Source: an uncultured Campylobacter sp. (GTDB lineage: Bacteria; Campylobacterota; Campylobacteria; Campylobacterales; Campylobacteraceae). Taken from it: a stretch of 11,213 bases of DNA. This document shows, in pieces, positions 6,824 to 11,213 of the stretch (positions are counted from its first letter, which is position 1; each line of letters starts with the position of its first letter). The DNA lies in the NCBI RefSeq assembly GCF_937997595.1, contig NZ_CALKTS010000123.1, positions 1 to 11,213 on the forward strand. The letters are read 5' to 3'. The position numbers and the translations under genes are program-made. The notes under the pieces are model-generated. The model was not told the DNA's origin and searched no databases. It saw only the letters and a list, made by a program, of their open reading frames with translations.

Positions 6824-8275
6824 ATGAAGATCGTCAAAAAGGCTCTGACCTTCGAGGATGTTTTGTTGGTACCGCAATACTCTGAAATTTTACCCAAAGA
6901 GGTCGATATCAGCACGAGTTTTACGAAAAATATCACGCTAAATACCCCTCTTGTGAGTGCTGCGATGGATACGGTCACCGAGTACCGCACGGCAATAATG
7001 ATGGCGCGCCTCGGCGGCATCGGCGTGATCCATAAAAATATGGACGAGGACTCCCAAGCCAAGATGGTTCGCCGCGTAAAAAAGAGCGAAAGCGGCGTCA
7101 TAATCGATCCTATCTCGATCAAGGCGGACGCCACGATCAAAGACGCTCTAGATCTGATGAGCGAGTACCATATTAGCGGCATTCCCGTTATCGACGACAA
7201 CGGCGTGCTGATTGGGATTTTGACCAATCGCGACCTGCGCTTTGAAACCGACACCGCCGCGCTCGTAGGCGAAAAGATGACCAAAGCTCCGCTAATTACC
7301 GCTCCAAAGGGCTGCACGCTTGATGATGCGGAGAAAATTTTTAGAAACAATAAGGTAGAAAAGCTTCCGATAATCGACGCAAACGGCCATTTAGAGGGGC
7401 TTATTACGATTAAAGACCTTAAAAAGCGTATCGAATATCCAAGCGCCAATAAAGACAAATTCGGACGCCTTCGCGTCGCCGCGGCGATTAGCGTAGGCCA
7501 TCTGCAAAGAGCCGAAGCTCTCGTCAAAGCGGGCGTAGATGCGCTTGTGATGGACTCTGCGCACGGACATTCCAAAGGCATTATCGACACGCTTAAGGAG
7601 CTGAAGCGAAATTTTGACGTCGACGTAGTGGTCGGAAACGTCGCAAACCCCGCCAGCATAAAAGATATCGCAAACGCAGGAGCCGATGCGATTAAAGTAG
7701 GCATCGGTCCCGGCTCGATCTGCACTACGCGCATCGTAGCGGGCGTGGGCGTGCCGCAGTTTACAGCGATCAACGATTGCGCGATCGAGGCGGCTAAATT
7801 TGGAATTCCGATCATCGCAGACGGCGGCATCAAATACTCGGGCGACATCGCCAAAGCCCTAGCCGCGGGCGCAAGCTCGGTGATGATGGGAAGCCTGCTA
7901 GCAGGCTGCTACGAAACCCCGGGCGAGCTCATTACGTTTCAGGGCCGCCAGTACAAAACCTACCGCGGCATGGGATCTCTTGCGGCGATGCAGAAGGGAA
8001 GCTCGGATCGCTACTTTCAAGACGGCACCGCAAAAGAAAAGCTCGTGCCCGAGGGCGTCGAAGGGCGCGTGCCTTACGCGGGCATGCTAAAAGACGTGAT
8101 CTTTCAGCTGTTAGGCGGCTTGCGAAGCTCGATGGGATACTGCGGTAGCAAGGATATTGCGACCTTTCAGCAAAAGGCGGAATTCGTCGAGATCACGAGC
8201 GCAGGTCTTAAAGAAAGCCACGTCCACGACGTCATCATCACGCAGGAAGCGCCTAATTACCGAGTAAATCAGTGA
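6824..8275 (+). CDS. guaB: Inosine-5'-monophosphate dehydrogenase
   Basis: Oxidises IMP to XMP with NAD+, the first committed step to GMP. The product is 483 residues, normal length. It shows the split TIM barrel, with an N-terminal part including PLVSAAMDTVTE (42-53), two CBS domains at about 93-205 inserted in the barrel, DSAHGHS (244-250), and the active-site loop GIGPGSICTTR with catalytic Cys300. Further on are the GGI phosphate-binding segment and the flap region with EGVEGRVPY. CBS domains in this family bind adenine and guanine nucleotides and tune activity. AAAGGA (6813-6818) precedes the ATG by 5 bases and overlaps the end of gatA. The last 4 bases overlap the metX GTG start. Confidence 0.98.
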   Translation: MKIVKKALTFEDVLLVPQYSEILPKEVDISTSFTKNITLNTPLVSAAMDTVTEYRTAIMMARLGGIGVIHKNMDEDSQAKMVRRVKKSESGVIIDPISIKADATIKDALDLMSEYHISGIPVIDDNGVLIGILTNRDLRFETDTAALVGEKMTKAPLITAPKGCTLDDAEKIFRNNKVEKLPIIDANGHLEGLITIKDLKKRIEYPSANKDKFGRLRVAAAISVGHLQRAEALVKAGVDALVMDSAHGHSKGIIDTLKELKRNFDVDVVVGNVANPASIKDIANAGADAIKVGIGPGSICTTRIVAGVGVPQFTAINDCAIEAAKFGIPIIADGGIKYSGDIAKALAAGASSVMMGSLLAGCYETPGELITFQGRQYKTYRGMGSLAAMQKGSSDRYFQDGTAKEKLVPEGVEGRVPYAGMLKDVIFQLLGGLRSSMGYCGSKDIATFQQKAEFVEITSAGLKESHVHDVIITQEAPNYRVNQ

Positions 8276-9378
8276 TCCTTCAAAGCAAAATTCAAAATTT
8301 CGACGAGCCGCTCTATCTGGAGAGCGGCCGCGTCTTTTCCAACTTCAAGCTCGCCTACGAAACCTACGGCGAGCTAAACCCGGACAAATCAAACGTTATC
8401 GTCATCTGCCACGCCTTAACCGGCTCCGCGCACGCCGCGGGACTTTACGAGGGCGACGTTAAACCTGGCTGGTGGGACGGACTCATCGGCGATCATAAAG
8501 CGGTCGATACTACGAAATTTTTCGTCATCTGCATAAACATCCTAGCTTCGCCGTTCGGCTCTACCTGCCCGCTCGACGTCGATGAAAGCAGCGGCCGCGA
8601 GTACCGCTTGCGCTTTCCGGTAGTGGTCGTCTCGGACGTCGTGCGCGCGCAGATGATGCTTTTAAAGCGCCTAGGTATTTCGCGCGCCCGCGCCGTAATC
8701 GGAGGCAGCCTGGGCGGCATGCAGGCGCTGTGCTACGCGATCGAATATCCGGAATTTGCGGATGAAATTTTCGTACTCGCAAGCACCTACGCCACGCAAC
8801 CTTGGGCGATCGCGTTTAATAAGATCGCGACCGAGGCCATCTTGCGCGATCCGAGCTTTAAAAACGGCAACTACGATAAAAATCTGATCGCCGAGCGCGG
8901 GCTTGACGGCATGGCGGTGGGGCGCATGGCGGGACATATAAGTTTTTTAAGCCCAAACTCGATGCAGGATAAATTTGGGCGTAACTACGTTGAAACCGAC
9001 GGTCTTTACGAGATCAACGGGCGCTTTCAAGTGGATCGCTACCTTGAATACAACGGCGAAAATTTCGCGCGCAGGTTCGATCCGCTGTGCTATCTCTACA
9101 TCGCTAAGATGATGAATATCTTTGATTGCACGCGCCACTACGGCGATCTCAAAAACGCCTGTGCGCAGATCAGATCGCGCCTGCACCTCATCTCTTTCAA
9201 AGGCGACGTGCTCTTTCCGCCGGGGCTGATGAAAGAAATTTACGATGCGATGAGCGATCTAGGGAAAAAGGATCGCGCGAGCTACGCGCAGATCGATAGC
9301 GACTACGGCCACGACGCGTTTTTGGTCGAGATAGAAAAATTTGATTACATCATAAAAAGGATTTTGGATGAGTTTTGA
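8272..9378 (+). CDS. metX: Homoserine O-acyltransferase (MetX family)
   Basis: Transfers an acyl group to the hydroxyl of homoserine, the entry step of methionine synthesis by the sulfhydrylation or transsulfuration routes. The product is 368 residues with an alpha/beta-hydrolase fold. It has VICHALTGSAHA near residue 45, the nucleophile elbow GGSLGGMQ with Ser146, Asp312 in FKGDVLFPP, and His347 in DYGHDAF, forming the expected Ser-Asp-His triad. The MetX fold includes both acetyl- and succinyl-transferases, so acetyl-CoA is the default but not proven donor. The start is GTG, embedded in the guaB stop (GTGA at 8272-8275), with no strong ribosome binding site, so translation is probably coupled to guaB. 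As I recall, C. jejuni lacks metX between guaB and the xseB-like gene, so the gene may have been inserted here. Motif density and base usage match its neighbours. Confidence 0.93.
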   Translation: MILQSKIQNFDEPLYLESGRVFSNFKLAYETYGELNPDKSNVIVICHALTGSAHAAGLYEGDVKPGWWDGLIGDHKAVDTTKFFVICINILASPFGSTCPLDVDESSGREYRLRFPVVVVSDVVRAQMMLLKRLGISRARAVIGGSLGGMQALCYAIEYPEFADEIFVLASTYATQPWAIAFNKIATEAILRDPSFKNGNYDKNLIAERGLDGMAVGRMAGHISFLSPNSMQDKFGRNYVETDGLYEINGRFQVDRYLEYNGENFARRFDPLCYLYIAKMMNIFDCTRHYGDLKNACAQIRSRLHLISFKGDVLFPPGLMKEIYDAMSDLGKKDRASYAQIDSDYGHDAFLVEIEKFDYIIKRILDEF

Positions 9379-9553
9379 GGAAAAAATGGAGAAGATTAAC
9401 GCGCTTTTAAAAAGCCTAAACGACAAGGATCTAAGCCTAGAAGAGAGCGTGAAACTGTATAAACAGGGCGTCGCGCTGCTAAAGGAGGCGAAGGAAATTT
9501 TAGAAAACGCTAAGCTCGAGGTTGCCGAAATAAACGCGCCCGAGCAGGCTTAG
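9368..9553 (+). CDS. xseB: Exodeoxyribonuclease VII small subunit
   Basis: Small partner of XseA. The complex degrades single-stranded DNA to acid-soluble oligonucleotides and acts in repair and recombination. The product is 61 residues, all charged helix, carrying the family pattern: SFEEKMEKINALLKSL near the start, LSLEESVKLYKQGVALL in the middle, and a second helix with LENAKLEVAEI. It ends soon after that helix, slightly short for the family. The start overlaps metX by 11 bases, with AAAGGA (9356-9361) 6 bases upstream. xseA is not in the window. The next gene begins 9 bases after its stop. The pattern (LxxLE-like first helix, LEES, YKQG) is distinctive despite the small size. Confidence 0.9.
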   Translation: MSFEEKMEKINALLKSLNDKDLSLEESVKLYKQGVALLKEAKEILENAKLEVAEINAPEQA

Positions 9554-9562
9554 GAGGCGACG

Positions 9563-10657
9563 ATGATAAACGTATGCGTTTTACAGCTACCGACGCTTTC
9601 GATGAGCGAAAATCGGATCGATTACTATATGAAGGTCGCCAAAGACAACGGCGCGCGGATCGTGCTACTGGGCGAATATGAGCTAAATTCCTTCTTTAGC
9701 GAGCTTAAAAAGATGCCCCGCTCTATTGCCTGCGAACAGAGCGAGCATAAGCAGGAGCTGATGGCGCGGCTTGCCGCTAAATACGACCTACATATCGTAG
9801 CGCCGATAATCAGAGCCGCTAGCGGCGCGATTTTGAGGCAGGCGGGCATTTTCGGCGGCGCGACTCAAAAGAGCTTGGGCGGTGGTGAAAATTCCGCAAG
9901 CCTTAAAAGCGAGTCCGGTCGCAAGGGCGAGCTAAATTCCAAGAGCGAGCCAAATTCTAAAGACAACTCAAGCTCCTGCGGCGCAAAATCCTTAAGCTTT
10001 AAAGCCGCAAATTTAAAAAGCGCCTCCGAAGCCCCAAACGCTCTAAATTCCGAAGAAAGCCAAAAAAATGCGAGCGAAGAGGAGATCTTTTGCGCGAGCG
10101 AAAACGAGCCCATCTGGGTGAAATCCTGCGCGAAATTTTCGCCCTCGGAGGTAAAATTTTACGATCAAAATATCCTGATGGACTATCCGCACTGGAACGA
10201 GGAGGGCTTTTTCGCCAACCGCAAAAGCCGCAAAATAGGTAAAATTTCGCCGATGATCTTCAGCGAGGGCGGCGTGAAATTCGGCGTATGCTTTGGCTAC
10301 GAGGCGCATTTTGACGTATTTTGGCGCTATTTTATGCAAAAAAACGTCGGCTGCGTGCTCGTGCCGTGCGCTTCGACCTTTGAAAGCGGCGGGCGCTGGC
10401 GCGAGCTTTTGAAGATGCGCGCGTTTACGAACTCACTCTACGTCATCCGCGCCAACCGCATCGGCGAGGCGAAATTCGGCGAAAGCGAGTTTAAATTTTA
10501 CGGCGAGAGCTTCGTCGTAACCCCCGGCGGCGAGATCACAAACGAGCTGAAAAACGAAGAGGGCGTGCTGATGTGCGAAGTGGACGCGGACGAGATCGCT
10601 GCGGCGCGCGGGCTGTGGAAATTCCGAAAAAATCTAGTCGGCAGGGGGCTTTTATGA
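9563..10657 (+). CDS. Carbon-nitrogen hydrolase (nitrilase superfamily) with a low-complexity insertion
   Basis: Member of the nitrilase/amidase superfamily, which cleaves nonpeptide C-N bonds; substrate unknown. The product is 364 residues against about 260-290 typical, the excess being an insert at residues about 100-180. The N-terminal half has VLQLP and the Glu motif LLGEYELN (Glu38 the likely acid). After the insert come KFYDQNILMDYPHWNEE (199-214), then GVCFGYEAHFD with catalytic Cys243, then WRELLKMRAFTNSLYVIRANR, all in family order. The catalytic Lys normally found in a YRKxHL-type motif appears replaced by Gln202 in YDQNIL. The Lys may lie elsewhere, or the enzyme may have altered activity. 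A strong GGAGG (9553-9557) precedes the ATG by 5 bases. The stop overlaps the next start as ATGA. C. jejuni has a hydrolase of this family at the same place (recalled as Cj1056c). Confidence 0.85.
   Translation: MINVCVLQLPTLSMSENRIDYYMKVAKDNGARIVLLGEYELNSFFSELKKMPRSIACEQSEHKQELMARLAAKYDLHIVAPIIRAASGAILRQAGIFGGATQKSLGGGENSASLKSESGRKGELNSKSEPNSKDNSSSCGAKSLSFKAANLKSASEAPNALNSEESQKNASEEEIFCASENEPIWVKSCAKFSPSEVKFYDQNILMDYPHWNEEGFFANRKSRKIGKISPMIFSEGGVKFGVCFGYEAHFDVFWRYFMQKNVGCVLVPCASTFESGGRWRELLKMRAFTNSLYVIRANRIGEAKFGESEFKFYGESFVVTPGGEITNELKNEEGVLMCEVDADEIAAARGLWKFRKNLVGRGLL
9860..10102 (+). repeat. Ser/Asn/Lys-rich low-complexity insert carrying five RAATTY motifs
   Basis: Within the hydrolase gene, residues about 100-180 are rich in Ser, Asn, Lys, Glu and Ala, with short repeats such as LNSKSEPNSKD. 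RAATTY hexamers start at 9889, 9934, 9952, 10009 and 10045, with spacings of 45, 18, 57 and 36 bases; three of the four are multiples of 9. The motif is read as AAT TC or AAT TT, giving Asn-Ser or Asn-Leu. The flanks on both sides are ordinary nitrilase-fold sequence, so the segment probably loops out of the fold. The same style of repeat is seen in the lipoprotein gene. Confidence 0.6.
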
Positions 10658-11213
10658 ACTACTTTCACAGACAGATCCAGCTTTGGGGCGAGCAGACGCA
10701 GCGCGCGCTTGCGGACAAGCGCATCCTAATCATCGGCGCGGGCGGGCTTGGAAGCAGCCTTTCTTACGCTCTGGGCGCAAGCGGTATCGGGCGAATCAGC
10801 GTCGTGGATTTCGACACGGTGGCGCTTCACAACATCCACAGGCAAATTTTATTTACGCTCGCAGACGAAGGCAAATTTAAAGCGGATGTTTTTAAAAGCC
10901 GCACGGAAAGCCGCTACGACGGCGTGAGCGTGGATGTGCATAAGAGCCGCGCGGAGGAATTTTTCGCTAGCGCGACCGCCTCGGGCGAGAAATTTGATCT
11001 GATTTTGGATGCGACCGATAATCTCGCCACGCGCGCGCAGATCGATGCCTTTGCTAAGCAAATGGGCGTACCGTGGGTGTTTGCGTCGGTGGACAGCTGG
11101 CAGTGCCAAGTCTGCTTCGTGCAGAATGCGGATTTTAAATTTTTCCCAAGCCTAAACGCGACGCCTGCGGGCATAACGGCTGCGATCGTGATGTTTGCGG
11201 CAAGCTTTGAGGC
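10654..11213 (+). CDS. ThiF/MoeB/HesA-family E1-like adenylyltransferase (3' end beyond window)
   Basis: Partial: 186 codons are visible and the frame is open at the right edge. Proteins of this family adenylate the C-terminus of a small sulfur-carrier protein (ThiS or MoaD) before sulfur transfer for thiamine or molybdopterin synthesis. Motifs in order: an N-terminal helix with YFHRQIQLWG (3-12), the nucleotide-binding loop GAGGLGS (28-34), VVDFD (50-54) with the acidic residue that contacts ribose, NIHRQILF (60-67) matching the conserved N-x-x-R-Q, Lys74/Lys76, and DATDN (119-123) for magnesium and ATP. CQVC at 151-154 is not in the usual zinc position, and the zinc-binding and crossover regions would lie outside the window. 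MoeB, ThiF and HesA cannot be separated on this part. The ATG overlaps the preceding stop (ATGA, 10654-10657), so the gene is coupled to the operon. Confidence 0.88.
   Translation, partial: MNYFHRQIQLWGEQTQRALADKRILIIGAGGLGSSLSYALGASGIGRISVVDFDTVALHNIHRQILFTLADEGKFKADVFKSRTESRYDGVSVDVHKSRAEEFFASATASGEKFDLILDATDNLATRAQIDAFAKQMGVPWVFASVDSWQCQVCFVQNADFKFFPSLNATPAGITAAIVMFAASFE

Noticed and set aside
6748..7854. A 368-codon minus-strand open frame
   Set aside because: It is antisense to gatA/guaB and has a Ser/Ile/Arg-rich composition typical of shadow frames. guaB on the plus strand is unmistakable.

Overview
The window looks like chromosome from a Campylobacter with fairly high GC for the genus (roughly 50% by eye). 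An oral species of the gracilis/showae/rectus type is my best guess, but species is not settled. The evidence is the gene order ileS, tiny membrane protein, gatA, guaB, xseB-like, carbon-nitrogen hydrolase, which I recall from C. jejuni (around Cj1056c to Cj1061c), together with a CinA-like gene facing away from ileS and the familiar Campylobacter look of each protein.

Layout. Bases 1-476 hold no convincing gene but carry decayed copies of the 3' end of the neighbouring lipoprotein gene. A minus-strand pair occupies 477-2488: a CinA/PncC-domain protein is read first, then a coupled lipoprotein gene with a TTG start. A 118-base divergent promoter region (2489-2606) follows. From 2607 to the right edge runs one dense plus-strand operon: ileS, a 36-residue membrane protein, gatA, guaB, metX, xseB, a carbon-nitrogen hydrolase, and a ThiF/MoeB/HesA-type E1-like protein cut by the window edge. 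Neighbours overlap by 4 or 11 bases or sit 2 to 9 bases apart, so they are almost certainly co-transcribed and mostly translationally coupled. The operon is housekeeping in nature: tRNA charging (IleS, GatA), GMP synthesis (GuaB), methionine synthesis (MetX) and DNA repair (XseB).

The striking feature is a sequence layer laid over the genes. I counted by hand about 106 RAATTY hexamers (mostly AAATTT), against roughly 11-15 expected, and only about six AATT tetramers in any other context. The motif sits in all reading phases and seems to shape codon choice. In two proteins it comes with low-complexity insertions. One is a 27-base tandem array that appears to split a lipoprotein signal peptide. 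The other is an 80-residue Ser/Asn/Lys-rich insert in the carbon-nitrogen hydrolase, with motif spacings of 45, 18, 57 and 36 bases. RAATTY is the motif whose methylation marks DNA for uptake in C. jejuni, so a DNA-uptake-sequence system that has accumulated and spread in a GC-rich Campylobacter is the leading hypothesis.
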